In this document: in pieces, positions 12,190 to 23,208 of the stretch
Position numbering within the stretch: the stretch's first letter is position 1
Layout of the letters: every line of letters begins with the position of its first letter
Source: Lingula anatina
Taxonomy: Eukaryota > Brachiopoda > Lingulata > Lingulida > Lingulidae
Direction of reading: 5' to 3'
DNA: 64,000 nt
Assembly: GCF_001039355.2 (NCBI RefSeq)
Contig: NW_019775180.1
Coordinates: 602,072 to 666,071, forward strand
The notes under the pieces: model-generated
The model's input: the letters and a program-made list of their open reading frames with translations, nothing else
What the model was told of the DNA's origin: nothing
The model's database searches: none
Translations under genes and position numbers: made by a program

Positions 12190-12715
12190 TGATTACTTTC
12201 ATCTACATGACTTTATTCTTTTTCCTGTCACAAGAGACAGTCTTTCAAGAATACACCTGTAAAGTTCTATTTTGTTCCTGTTATTTGAAAGCATTTCCCC
12301 TGAGGAAATGTAATCTCCTTCCTCTTTTTCCGAAAAATTTTTTAAAAAATTTAAAGAAGTTCCACTATGCATTCATTCCGGAATTTCTTCAAGTAATGTT
12401 GTTTTGAAGATGACACCTAGCTCCATCACCCCATATTTTCCTCCCTATTGTTTCTTTCTACACTGAAGGGGGGGGGGGGAGGATGTTTCCACATTTCTTT
12501 GTACATGGTATTCAATACTGGAAAATTTAACTTGAAAAGTGTTCTTAATTGTTTACACCTACATCTGTATATGGCTTCATTCTTTGTTTTTTCCTGTCAC
12601 AAGGGGCAATCTTTCAAGAATATATCTGTAACAGTTTGTTTCTGTGATTTGAAAGCATTATCCCCTAGGAAATATAATTGTTCTTCCTCTTTTTACAAAA
12701 TCTGTAATTTTTTTT
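12190..12715. repeat. Diverged tandem duplication
   Basis: The segment about 12190-12345 (containing ttttcctgtcacaag, ctttcaagaata and ttgaaagcat) is repeated in diverged form at about 12550-12710. The two copies are roughly 360 bp apart. Open frames in both copies share this similarity but have no recognised protein match. Confidence 0.55.
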
Positions 12716-12777
12716 AAAGAAATTGTTGAGAACAGAGAATTCTGAAAAGTTCTTATGTACTGTAGCTGCTGTCATGG

Positions 12778-12900
12778 TACCCTCTACCAGTCGACAGATT
12801 GTTTTTTCACAGATACTCACAAATGTCGCAAGATAAATAGTCATTTTGGTCTGGATTTTCCCGTTTTTCCCTATATAATCTGCCACCCTGGTAGAGGGTA
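12778..12900. mobile_element. 123-bp MITE with 9-bp target duplication
   Basis: Inverted ends TACCCTCTACCAG and CTGGTAGAGGGTA are flanked by the exact 9-bp direct repeat CTGTCATGG (12769-12777 and 12901-12909). Nine-base duplications are characteristic of Mutator-like elements, so a non-autonomous MULE is the best guess. A fragment of the same end occurs near 6836. Confidence 0.8.
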
Positions 12901-13041
12901 CTGTCATGGTATCTTTCTCTTATTAACCTATTTGGGGGCTAGGGACAATAATCTAACCAAACCGAAATGGTGCATACCGTAACCTGTTGCGTGGCGTTCG
13001 ATGTTAATACTTAATAAAAAAAAGCCACTATGTATCTTCTT

Positions 13042-13303
13042 CAGGGGCGGATCCAGGATTATTTTAAGGGGGGGGGGGGTCCGGTTTGCAGGACTGACAG
13101 GCCGCGGATGCTTTGGCGTGGGACTCGGGGCCCGCCGTAAAAAATTGGTATTTTAGAGGGCGAACGGTGCCTTTCGGTACTGTTTAGAACTATGATTCAG
13201 TAAGTCAAAATTCCAATTTCAAGTGGGTCCATTGGTGTGGTTTTTTTTTCAGAAATCGAAGGGAGGTCACGACCCCCTGACACCCCCCGTAAAAGCGCCA
13301 CTG
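13042..13303. mobile_element. hAT-like MITE with 5-bp target duplication (A)
   Basis: It begins CAGGGGCGGATCCAGGATT and ends GCGCCACTG, and is flanked by TTCTT on both sides (13037-13041 and 13304-13308). The end sequence is of the widespread CAGGGGCGGATCCAG type often assigned to hAT-like elements. Related short elements with 5-bp duplications are at 34630-34792 and 55626-55786. Confidence 0.75.
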
Positions 13304-13365
13304 TTCTTAAACAGCATTTTTACTTGATATTATTATTAGATTATATTTTTTCCATATTATTTCAG

Positions 13366-13369
<4 letters not shown>

Positions 13370-13418
<49 letters not shown>
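13370..13418. repeat. (TAA)n microsatellite
   Basis: About sixteen consecutive ATA/TAA units. Confidence 0.95.
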
Positions 13419-13419
<1 letters not shown>

Positions 13420-13702
13420 AATAAATAGATATGTGCTTGGCACTTTAGATCAATCGAGTGTGACTCATTATATAAGATATTAATTACATTAAGAAGAGTT
13501 TGATGAGTTCGATTTTAGTTTTCATCATCAATATCAAGATCTAATTGTAAAAAAATTTTCCGCATGCTGATGCAAATATCCCAGCGAATAACCAAGATTC
13601 CAGCAACCTCGAAGTTGTAGGTGATGAACAGACTCCCCAGATCAAACCCGTCACCTCTGCCGATGCAAGCACAACCTGGCGCGCAAGGCTGCTATAAAAC
13701 TA

Positions 13703-14074
13703 GTGGTCGGTGTTCAATCCTCGTGTAACAATGTAAATATTTTTGTTGGTAATGTGTCCCCTGTAAATGATGTTTATGATATGGTAGCTCGTGTTTCAAG
13801 CATCGGGATAGACGGGGTTTCCTGCAGACTGGTGTCTGAGAAGTACGGTAAAAAATCTTTCGTCATTAAGATACCAGCAGTGTATAAAAAGCTTGTTTTG
13901 AACACTGACAACTGGAATGACAATATATCCAGACCTTTCGTAACAATAATGCAACAAGACCCCCCACCCACACACGAAGGGATAACCGTAAGCACCCAAA
14001 CGTCAGGCCAGGGAGGCATGGCGGTGACTACAGCGTCTCACAAAGCCACTACTCGGGCTACACGGGCAACGTAA
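13703..14074 (+). pseudogene. LINE ORF1 remnant, RRM-like
   Basis: A 123-residue frame contains NIFVGNVSPVNDVYDMVARV, resembling the RRM-like fold of CR1-type ORF1 proteins, followed by YGKKSFVIKIPAVYKKLVL. After about residue 85 it becomes Thr/Gln-rich and stops. The GTG start used for this frame is not convincing, so the true start may lie upstream. ORF1 proteins bind RNA and chaperone reverse transcription. Confidence 0.55.
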
Positions 14075-14289
14075 TTCACCCGACACCTACCACCGCTATT
14101 ATGGAGAGGACAGCAGGAGACGGTCCGACGAGTGGGAGACGACACACCGATACAACTACGGCAACGGAAGGGACTACGACAAATATAAGGAGAGATCACA
14201 TAGGTACAAATCTCACGGGAGACAGCAATCCTCACGATATGCGAGAAACTAATTCTACTAAAAGTAATGTTGGGTCACAAAAATTGAAA

Positions 14290-15348
14290 ATATACAACAG
14301 ATTATTGTCGAGAGTTTTAACTGTAAGGTCCTGAAGAGCTCAGTTGATTACTTACAAGATAGGTTAGAGTCTTGTGACATACTATGCCTATCTGAAACCT
14401 GGCTAAGGCCACATGGAATCTCTCTCCTCCTAACTCCAGGTACATTCAAAACTTATGGGAAAAGTGCAATGGGAGAGCTAGACTTTCCTTACTCTGGCCG
14501 ACCCTTTGGTGGTGTATCTTTAATCGCGAGACAGATGTCAAACGTTGCGATAAGTGAACTGGTAGTTGATAGTAAAAAAATATGTGCTATTAGAGTTTTT
14601 GATTCCACCGGTAATATAGTTCTAGTAGCGGCACCAGTTTATATGCCATGCTTTGAATGTGGTAATGGGACTAGTACAGAGGAGTATATAGATACCATCA
14701 CCTGCCTTCATTCTCTAATAGAAAAATATGCATCATCTGCGCCCACTGTGCTCTGTGGTGACCTTAATGCCCAGCTGCCCACAGATAAGGACATGTACTT
14801 ACGATGGTACAAGGACAAACGCTTTAATGACTACAGTGGTATATTACACGACTTCATCCTGGAAAATTGTCTCACACCTGCGGACTTGTTTTTGACCCAA
14901 GCGCTTAAAGGGGAATACAACTTTCTGGGGTACTAAATTCAATAAAATCCGACCCCCCCCTCTTCTCTCTAGATCTGCCCATCACGTTTTACCCACTGTA
15001 AGCGTAAGCCTAATTTTAGGGGGGTGATTATCCTGTGATGACGTCATTGTATTCCCCTTTAATTACACTTACTTTTGTACCCCGAGGGATGTCTATTCGT
15101 GGATAGACCACATTCTAGTATCAGCGTCAGGCATGGAAGACGTGACCACATGTAAAATCATAGGCACTGATCAGGGAAATTTATCTGACCACCTACCCCT
15201 CCGTTTGTGTATTAAGATGATGATTAATGGATCCACAACCCCCGTGACCGGCGCAGCCAAACACCATACCCTCAATTGGAACAATGGCTCTAATAATGCA
15301 GCATATTTTCAGATAGTAAATGTAAAAAAATTGAACAGCTGCCTGTAA
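14290..15348 (+). pseudogene. LINE endonuclease domain, interrupted
   Basis: An APE-type endonuclease is recognisable from its motifs: LCLSETWL (around 14380-14402), the GDLNAQL box (around 14755-14777) and the terminal SDH box (around 15187). The frame is shifted between the first motif and the long open segment 14469-14936. It is cut at 14905 by a 150-bp MITE, after which the same reading frame resumes at 15063. These enzymes nick target DNA to prime reverse transcription. Confidence 0.8.
14909..15058. mobile_element. 150-bp MITE with TTAA target site, nested in LINE
   Basis: It begins AGGGGAATACAA and ends TTGTATTCCCCT, with TTAA on each side (14905-14908 and 15059-15062). Removing the element and one TTAA restores a continuous endonuclease frame. 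This proves it is a secondary insertion. Confidence 0.9.
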
Positions 15349-15898
15349 AGTTGCAGGCGTTTGAATCGCTACAGAGAACGAGATCAACGGTGTACTGACC
15401 GGCCTAAGCAACATTTTCCGTGAAGCAGCTAGAGAGGCTGGATGCGCAGTACACAATAAATCTTCACTCAGGATCAACTACGAGAAAAGAAAAAACTCTG
15501 GTGGCATATCTGGACGTCAAATGGCCGTCCTCGGAAAGGCGTAATTTATGACTGTTATAAAAACGCTAAACGTTTGTTCAGAAGCTTCAACTCTGAAATT
15601 AATGAAATGAATTATCTATTTTATGCCAGGAACAAAAATAGCTAAGGAGGAGGGACTCTGTAAAGCCAAATTCGAACTGCTACTCAATTTGCCGAATCTT
15701 ATAAAGGGATTGTGACGGACAGTGAGGACCTGAGCTCAGAGCAAGCTCATGTCTCTTCGGTTGTTGAGACGCGCTACAAATCATTACTTGGTTCTCGGCT
15801 GACTGCAATTTAGCGTGAACCCCAAGGGAGTTAGGTCGATCTAAATCTAAATCTCTGGATTGATCTAAATCTCTGGAAATGCACCCTAAAAGCCTGGT
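15349..15898 (+). pseudogene. LINE linker, decayed, with MITE fragment
   Basis: This stretch lies between the endonuclease and RT domains. No long frame is left. From about 15778 (ggctgactgcaatttagcg) to 15890 it matches the right half of the MITE at 25969-26183, including gggagttaggtcgatctaaa. It is therefore a truncated second insertion. Confidence 0.55.
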
Positions 15899-16705
15899 CT
15901 AAACCCAAACCATTCGGAGAACTACCGGCCAATCACCGCCAGCACTACGTACTCGAAACTTATTGAGTCCATAATCCTCTCCAGTGTGCCCTATACCCAG
16001 TTTGGGTCAAAGGAAGGGATAGGAACGGACGTCGCTTGCAGCTTCTTAAATGATATTATGTGCACTGTGAAAGACGGTGACTCGCCCTTATACATGTATA
16101 TGTGCAACCTCAACGCCGAAAAATGCTTCGATATGATTTGGCACAATGGACTATTCTATAAACTGTTTGATGTTCTCCCCGATTCGCATTGGTTATATCT
16201 TTATAAATTGTATAAGAGTTTAAGTGCTTCAATAAGGTGGGGAGGCTCATATAGTGCTAATTTTAAAATTATCCGGGGAACAAGGCAGGGTAGTATTTTA
16301 TCCCCGATCCTTTTTAACATTTTATTGACGAGCTGCTGAAGGAATTATCCTCTACAAACGCTGGTGTTCTGATTGGAAATACCTTATACACGTATAATAA
16401 TATTATCGATGCTGATGACTTAACAATTTTTTCTACATCTGTTACTGGACTTCAAGCGCTGGTTGATGTCTGTCATGACTTCTCCCTGATCTGGAGAATG
16501 AAATTTAGTCTTAATAAATCAAAATGTATGACGGTGGGAAAAGCCTTATTGAAAACACCTCCTTCCTGGTTCTTAGGTTGATATCCTATGGAAATGACGG
16601 ACTCTTTAAATATTCTGGGTGTGACGTTTAATAGCAACTGCACGGCGGATGACCACACGGCTGTTAGAATTGGTTCTGCAACCAAGGCATATTATGGTGC
16701 AATGT
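15899..16705 (+). pseudogene. LINE reverse transcriptase, frameshifted
   Basis: The frame 15986-16339 contains the RT signature GTRQGSILSPILFNI. A frameshift near 16330 moves the remainder to another frame, where the catalytic box reads DADDLTIFS (about 16408-16434) in place of the usual YADD. A further segment from 16588 resembles the post-RT region (MEMTDSLNILGVTFN). The enzyme would copy the element RNA at the nicked target; this copy cannot encode it intact. Confidence 0.8.
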
Positions 16706-17260
16706 CGCATGGGGTGTGCTATAAGAGTCTGGACACAAGACACAAAACCCAAATCGTATATATTGGGTGCACTGGTGTCCCCCGTTATAACCTACGGAAG
16801 TAACTCTATCTGTATGTCTCGTAATAATATAAAGGACCTGGATACATTACAAAACAAACAGGTCACAAGATTCATGGGTTTATCTTCGCGATCTCATACC
16901 TCTGCTCTCCTAGAAGTCAAACATATTCCGAAAATTAGTTATACTATATCTAGAAATGTAGAATCAGTATACCGCTGGGTAATGAGCATTGACACGCCAT
17001 ATCTTAATCTCTTAATTCATTAACTGTCTCATTTTATGCTTAATCGTTCCATAGTGAAGGGGTCGTTGCTCCAGAGGATTGTCGCTAGTGGCACGAACCC
17101 GATCTTATGTTTGAGTGGGTCGGGAATTCGAAATGCTGTCCCAGACCTGCATGCACCGACAGGGCTGTTTGTTTCGCTGAAATTCTTAGTAGGCCCCTAC
17201 ACAGCCCCTGCTATCAGAACAGACTCTCAAAAGAATAGATGTTGGCGGAATTGCTCTTAA
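16706..17260 (+). pseudogene. LINE ORF2 C-terminal remnant
   Basis: Two overlapping frames (16649-17023 and 17036-17260) continue the LINE ORF2 C-terminal region in shifted phases, with text such as LDTLQNKQVTRFMGL that is typical of post-RT segments. No functional motif is preserved. Confidence 0.5.
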
Positions 17261-17338
17261 AATCGTTTTAGCTACTGTTCTGTATATATACAATTAAAAT
17301 AAATAAATAAATAAATAAATAAACAAGAGACATGTAAT

Positions 17339-17397
17339 AACCCCGTCTCCGAGTTTCACGGGCATACCCAGAAGGTATGCCCGATCGTCAGGAGGTT
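17339..17397 (-). ncRNA. Candidate hammerhead ribozyme of a Penelope-like element
   Basis: Read on the minus strand, the elements of a hammerhead occur in order. Stem I 5' strand AACCTC (17397-17392) is followed by the core CTGACGA (17391-17385). A 10-bp stem II (17383-17374 with 17368-17359) carries loop TTCTG, then comes the core GAAA (17357-17354). A very short stem III (17353-17347) follows, then AC, and stem I 3' strand GGGGTT (17344-17339), which pairs with AACCTC including one G-U. Very short stem III is a known feature of Penelope-associated hammerheads. Two departures suggest decay: a U-U mismatch at the base of stem II and A in place of U before the cleavage-site C (17345). Confidence 0.55.
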
Positions 17398-17940
17398 TAT
17401 TTGAAAATGGTTTTATTAGCCGTTTTTACGTACACGGCGTGACGACACTTACGTCGCACGCCGTGTTAGTTACGTCACCTTATGCCGACACATGGTAATT
17501 ATTTCAGTTCTTTTATTTCTAATAGGTGTTATCATTATTAACAGTTTTTCGTCCAGGCAAAGGTTGCATAGGAGCTGATTTTCCTTTGCGTCGTTGATTT
17601 CTTTATGATGTCCCATCTAATGCCATACTGGGTTTTATTTTCTTTTAATTTCCAAATGTATTTAGATAACTCAGTTTCTACAGCATATTTTTTGTCCCTA
17701 AATGACTTAGTGTGCTTATTATATCTCAACTTAAATTGCCCACCACAAAGGCCTATATATTTCATGCATTTGCTCTTTGTAATAACTGTTGCTTGGTACA
17801 CAATGTTGCTAGACAAACATTCCCCTCTCAAAGGACACTTGCTTGGTAATCTACAATTACATTTCTTATCTTGAGTGTCGTCACGCCGTGAACGTAAATA
17901 CGGCTAATAAAACCATTTTCAAATAAACCTCCTGACGATC
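17383..17940 (-). mobile_element. Penelope-like element fragment bounded by inverted arms
   Basis: 67-bp inverted arms (17383-17449 and 17874-17940), nearly identical, flank a GIY-YIG endonuclease segment on the minus strand. No reverse transcriptase is present. Penelope-like elements are known for RT plus GIY-YIG endonuclease and for terminal repeats that may be inverted and carry hammerheads. The left arm runs into the hammerhead candidate; the right arm stops just after the CTGACGA core. Confidence 0.75.
17538..17880 (-). pseudogene. GIY-YIG endonuclease of a Penelope-like element
   Basis: Read from 17880 downward, the frame begins with a Cys-rich lead (CNCR and CPLRGECL) and then NIVYQATV. 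The GIY-YIG half-site KYIGLCGG follows, then FKLRYNKHTKSF with the family Arg, and TELSKYIWKLKE, which is characteristic of Penelope-like endonucleases. Near 17560 the terminal CNLCLDEKL motif is in a different frame from the rest, so a frameshift is present. The enzyme would cut target DNA during retrotransposition; this copy lacks its RT partner and is presumed inactive. Confidence 0.8.
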
Positions 17941-19733
17941 ACGGACTTTTTGAATTAAAATGGAGAGAACAGACTAATTTGTTCGGTTACTTGTCTTTAT
18001 ATATATATATATTCTTTTACTCATCGTTTAAAGGTGGTTTTTAGAAAATAAATAAATAAATAAATAAATGAGAAGAGTTCATAGCACTCGAGGCAAACGC
18101 GGCCACAAAAAGCTATATATTCGGCTGAGAGGGTGACCGAGAGGGATTCAAATAAAGAATATTAGTGAATACGTAGCGTTTTCTTGAGTTGTTTTCTGCA
18201 CAGTACATATCAAGATAACCAATAGTTTTTCCGTACCAAGGGTTATTGTTAAATCACAATGGAAAGTTCCTCAGCACACAGAGAGCCGTAGTTGATCAGG
18301 GAAGTGAAGCAATGTTGGCAGTAAAAATATCAGTAGAGACGGACTCTGAAATGTAGAAACTGAACTTTTTCTCTTTGATACATACGTGTTACCGAACCTG
18401 AACTATGGAAGCGAAGTCTGGGAGTTTCGTAAATCGTCAGTTATACATCTGCAATATTGTTAATTGATCTTGGGAGTAAAACCCTCTTTACACTGGACAG
18501 CGACCATGAAACTTGCCAGGTTGCCGTTGGACGCTCAAAGAACACACGGTGATCGCTTAGGTCGCACACAGAACGTTCGAGCATCGTTTATCGGTCTAGC
18601 GGGAGGCAGTATAAAGATCTTAGAATGATAGCCACTGAACGTCGATGAAGGTACAGAGTACGTAACGAAGGGTTCGTAAAGAACCCTTGAACCCTGTAGG
18701 TTGTGCAGGGGACGCACAGGGGAGACAGGCGGGTAGCTCAATGGACGCACAGGTCGCTCGCTGTTTTACCAGTAAAACCTATATTCGGTCGTTCAAAGAA
18801 GGCACAAAGGACGAAGAAGCACTTACACTGAGACACGATTTAATTGTTTTTTCGACAATTGAGCTTCTTGACCACATTTTTGATTGTAGAAGGGACGCTG
18901 AAATGACGCCGTCCACTGTAAAGGGGACTAAATTTAAAGTAACAAAGTTGTGCCGTCTGCTGTTTATAAAAAATTAAGGTAATTCCCACTGTGTAGGGAA
19001 TTAACACGGGGTTTTTAAATGTTATTCGAGGTTGAGCATTTTAATTCAAGCGAAGGACACATTTTGCCTGCACAAAGTGAACTATTTATTTGATTTTTCA
19101 ATCAACAACCAATGACTTTCATTGTGTGACTTCACTGAACAAGCAGCGAGTTATATGATACAAAAACAGTACCAGTGGGTTTTACGCTTTTTGAAAATTT
19201 CAAATTGGGGAAATTTCAATATCAATAAATTAAAATTATAAAATTTTAAATGTCAGCAGGTCCCGTATATAACTGATAATAACGCATGGAATTATTCTTG
19301 TTGTTCCGTGATCCAACCATATCACAATGCAGCAAGCCGTCAATAAACTAGCAGTGTTTCCTCCTTAATATCCTATGACCAATTAATAATCAGAATAATT
19401 CCTAATTTTGACAACCATTAATTTCTCAGGAGCTTTAAGATAGCATGTGTATTACATATTCAAAATATCAATGACCTTCTTCTTTGCATTTCTTTGTAAA
19501 TTGATGTTGATATTTGAAACCTTTCCAGTCATTTTAATAATTTGTTGTTCTTTTTCGGTCACAATTTTATTATCTTGAAGCACCGGAATAATCAAAACAT
19601 GCATTTCTTTTCCAAATAATTTTTCTAGTTTTCTTGGATCTGCGCATCTAACATTCATATGTAAAAATCAAAGCCGGTACAGATCAGATATCCCATGTAT
19701 CGTCATCAGCACTTACGACTTTAGTTCATGCAT
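17941..19733. other. Stretch without supported genes
   Basis: It holds an (AT)n run near 18000-18011 and an AAAT run near 18048-18068. A 96-codon frame (18687-18977, plus) and a 68-codon minus frame (19452-19658, beginning MNVRCADPRKLEKLFGKEM) have no recognised family. The latter reads like ordinary protein and could be a terminal exon or gene remnant, but nothing else supports it. Part may be 3' untranslated sequence of the cadherin gene. Confidence 0.4.
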
Positions 19734-22700
19734 CTAAAAGCATTGCTTATAATATCTAAGAAAATAAAACAATGTCGAAGCGAATGCCTGATTGCTAAAT
19801 GCATGTCTCCAAGGTGGAAATGAAGCGAAGTCAGTCTCGTTCTCACTATCCGCCGAGGCATCAATGTCCTCAATGTTGCCGATGTCTCCTTCCATGACAT
19901 ATTTGTTTGCCCCGATAGATGTCATCTGGTGTGTGTAGGCCATGGGGGACGATCTACGGGGATGCTCTGGCGTGGAGCTGACTTTATATTTCTGTCCCCA
20001 GAAACAGCGATAGGCAATAACAGCAGTAAGGCACAGTGCCACCACTCCACCCACTGCGCCTGCGCCGGCCTTGAAGCCCACCGTCTGGTACCATGGTTCT
20101 TGTGGGGACTTTACAACAGTCGCTGAAATAAAGAGAATATAATTTGTTTCATTTACTTGCGGCAATTTTTTTTCTGTACATCATCCTCGGTTTACCTTCT
20201 TTGTGTCTTTCATTCTTTTGGTCATTTTACTTTTTTCTCAGCTTGGCGTGTTCCCATGACACGTTATTTGAAAATATACAGGTATGTGTTAAGAAAACAT
20301 ACAGGTATTGCACGTATAACTAAGGACTTAGGGTCATTTGGTAAACGTATCATTATAAAATTACCCTATTAGCCTACACATCACCGGATGTGGAAATTAC
20401 TTACTTTTTATCAGGTGTTTGTGTTCGTTTAGATAAAAAGGGGGATTCAATTCATGCGTGTTAACTTGGTCATTGTTTTGAGCTACTGTAACATACCTTG
20501 TTTTGTCGTCGTCTTCGGCGTTGGTACTGTCCCACTATTTGTCACTTTACCCGCAGTTGAAGAACTCCCAAGTGTCGTGGAGACCGGTGCTACGGTGTTA
20601 GTCGTAGGGTTCACAACGACTGTATCATTTCGTTCCTCAACAAGGTGTCCGTAGACAGAAATAACAACAGGCAAGATGGCGGACTTTGGTGGCTCTCCTC
20701 CATCCTCCGCCAAAATGGTAAGGTCATATCGATACTGGGCTGGGTAACGCACGACGCTCAGCTCTCCGGTGTCTTCGTTGACAGCAAATACAGCATCAGG
20801 GTTGCTCTCGTTGGTTATAAAGTGTCGAACCGTTCCGTACGACCCACTGTCTTTGTCTGTGGCCAGGAACCGCCCTACCGTGCGTCCTAGCTCGCCGCTG
20901 GCATTCACTGGAATCTCTGGGAAACCAAACAACTGGAAAAGTGGTGTGTTGTCGTTGACGTCTTGGACAATGATGGCGACCTTGGTGGCAGCACTCTTGG
21001 GCGGTACGCCCTTGTCAGATGCCACTACTGTCATAATGAACTCCTGCGGAAGACTGTCGTAGTCCAGTTTGGCTACCACTGATAACTGTCCCTGACTGTC
21101 CATGTTGAAGAACCGCTCCGCTCCGTTGCTTCCAGAGAAAGTATACTCTAGTTTGCCATTTCGCCCTGTATCTAAGTCTGTCGCGTTAATCATGGTAATG
21201 TTCTCTTGAAACACGATAATAGTTCCTGGTGGGGCATTTTCCGGCACAGTGCCATTGTACCAGTTGTATGCAAACACTGGGCTGTGATAGTTTGAACCAA
21301 TTTTAATAGAACAGTCGACGCCGTCGTATTCATCCAGACATTCGCACTGGTTAGGTGAGACGCAACTTCCATTACCAGAGCAGTTGGCCACATCACTGCA
21401 GACGGGCTCGTCACAGCGTTCACCCAGCCAGCCGGGAGAACACAAGCACGTGTCCAAAGATACACAAAGTCCATTGCCTGCATAGAGGAAAGACAAACAC
21501 AAGTATGTCACATAGCGTAATATAGAAAGAGGAACAAATGCAATCGTTGCGGATGTAACACATAAGACTTATGACTTTTATTTTAAACTAGTTTCTTCCG
21601 CACCGTGTGCAAACTCCCAATGAACGCATTACTGGCAGATACCTGCTGGTCAAGTGGATGTTTTAACGCTTTTCTTTGAAAATAAACGGGTTAGTCGCAC
21701 AGTTAGAATAAATATATACAACCATATATAATATGTCATTGTGGGTATGAATTGAGTTATACAGTTATTACCAGAGCAGTATCCAAGAGCTTCACATGAG
21801 AAATTAGAGCAGTCATTTCCCCCGAAGCCTGGGTCACAGTTACAGAGGTTGGACTCCAAACACGCACCGTGTCCTGAACAGTTGTTTACGGCAGAACATG
21901 AGACGGTGTCACACGTGTCGCCACGGTAGCCTTCAAAACACCTGTTACAAATATTTTAGAAGGGAGAAAATAAAATCATAAATACATGTACTGTTTTCCT
22001 CCCTCAGAAATTCTCTAAATTTGTCATACGGCAAATTGTAAAAATTATAATAACACTTTTAAAATCGTCTTATTTTAAGTGTCATAAATGGACCCAGCCT
22101 ATGCTTTCACCAAACATATATTTTAAAAACCGTTGTTACGTGTCACTTTCGTAGACAATTGCTGTGGGATTTCTGTTATTAAGATATAACCAAATGTTTG
22201 CCACCTCTAAATGAAGGTATCATTCCCTTCAAAGGCAGCGCATACACCGTGGTCATTACAACCATTTAACGATGTGCAATTCTTCATTGCAGTGCAGTTT
22301 TCACCATGGTAACCGTCATAACACGTGCACGTGTGAGGTGACGTACACACCCCGTGTAGGGAGCAGTCATTATTTGAAGAACAGTCTGGCAGAGCGCAGC
22401 TGTCACCTTGCCAACCATTGTCACAACTGCATACGTCGTATCCTTTACACTGACTGTGGCCTGGAAAGGTAGAGATGCTTCAACATTCTTCTAATTGAAC
22501 TACTGATGATAACGCATATGACAGTGATGTATAATAGCATATCGTATAGTACTGCTTTATTCTATCACATATTGTTACATGTCGCATTATACAAAAACGT
22601 TTTGTTTTTTTGTTTTTGTGTACTTTATCAAATGCATCCCTTTTTTCATATCATTCACGTAAAAACAATCGTGAAAATCTCTCCTATGAACAACACACCT

Positions 22701-23208
22701 GAGCACGCCGCCAGACGTTCACAAGAAAACTCTGTGCAATTTGGCCCCGCCCATCCGCTGTCACATTTGCATACGTCAAAGTCCACGCAGACCCCGTGAC
22801 CGGAGCAGTCAGACACGTTGAAACAAGTTGCAACGATGCTACAGTCACTACCTAAATATACAGAATTGAAGACGTGCGTAAATTAGTGTAAATTAGTTTT
22901 TTTCTTCTTTTTTTGTTGTTGTTTTTTTTTTTTTTTTTGCCACAGAAACTTCGTAAATTAATTTGAATATACAGGTAGGGTGCATGAAATACTTTTCTTC
23001 TTAGATCGATCCAACTGCACGGGGACTCTCGCTGAATGCAATCGAATTAACTACATGACAAGTTTCCTCGGGCGTTAGGGGTGATCTCGGTGTACGCTCT
23101 GGTTCTGGAAGATTTTGCCATTTGCCTTATAAGCAAACAAGTTAATCCTTATTGTAATGCATACCCACAAATCCTGGTTGACAGCGACACCTGTTGGTCC
23201 TGTAACAC
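19734..23208 (-). CDS. EGF-repeat and cadherin type I membrane protein, 3' part
   Basis: Minus-strand exons: 23165-23208 (cut by a repeat), 22699-22851, about 22207-22460, 21772-21941, 20497-21477 and 19734-20122 (stop TAG). The first four carry tandem EGF modules of the pattern CSGNGxC-x5-CxC-x-PGWxGxxC. The 327-codon exon has the last EGF modules, then two cadherin repeats showing DLDTGRNG, DVNDNTP, ATDKDSG and EDGGEPP calcium-binding motifs, then a Ser/Thr-rich stalk. The last exon has one membrane helix (AGAVGGVVALCLTAVIAY) and a ~85-residue acidic tail. Phases agree across all joins except after the 22.2-kb exon, which has no GT donor in frame and meets a stop. Likely a cell-adhesion or receptor protein; no named orthologue is claimed. 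The 5' end is absent. Confidence 0.8.

Larger units (their letters stand above)
13560..17325 (+). mobile_element. Non-LTR retrotransposon, broken, with (AAAT)n tail
   Basis: In order, this stretch holds an ORF1 remnant (13703-14074), an APE-type endonuclease (about 14290-15330) and a reverse transcriptase (about 15900-16700). It ends in an AAAT-repeat tail at about 17297-17325. The order and domains are those of a two-ORF LINE of the CR1/Jockey kind; the clade is an inference. The element is inactive: it has several frameshifts, a TTAA MITE in the endonuclease and a fragment of another MITE upstream of the RT. Confidence 0.85.

Noticed and set aside
18687-18977. 96-residue plus-strand frame
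   Set aside because: No homology recognised, no splice or promoter context, and overlapping frames on the other strand are equally open.
20645-21062. Plus-strand frames across the cadherin region
   Set aside because: Antisense shadows of the 20497-21477 exon.
21190-21483. 97-residue Cys-containing minus frame
   Set aside because: Alternative frame of the EGF/cadherin exon; the other frame has all domain motifs.
22272-22472. Cys/His-rich plus-strand frame
   Set aside because: Antisense of an EGF exon.
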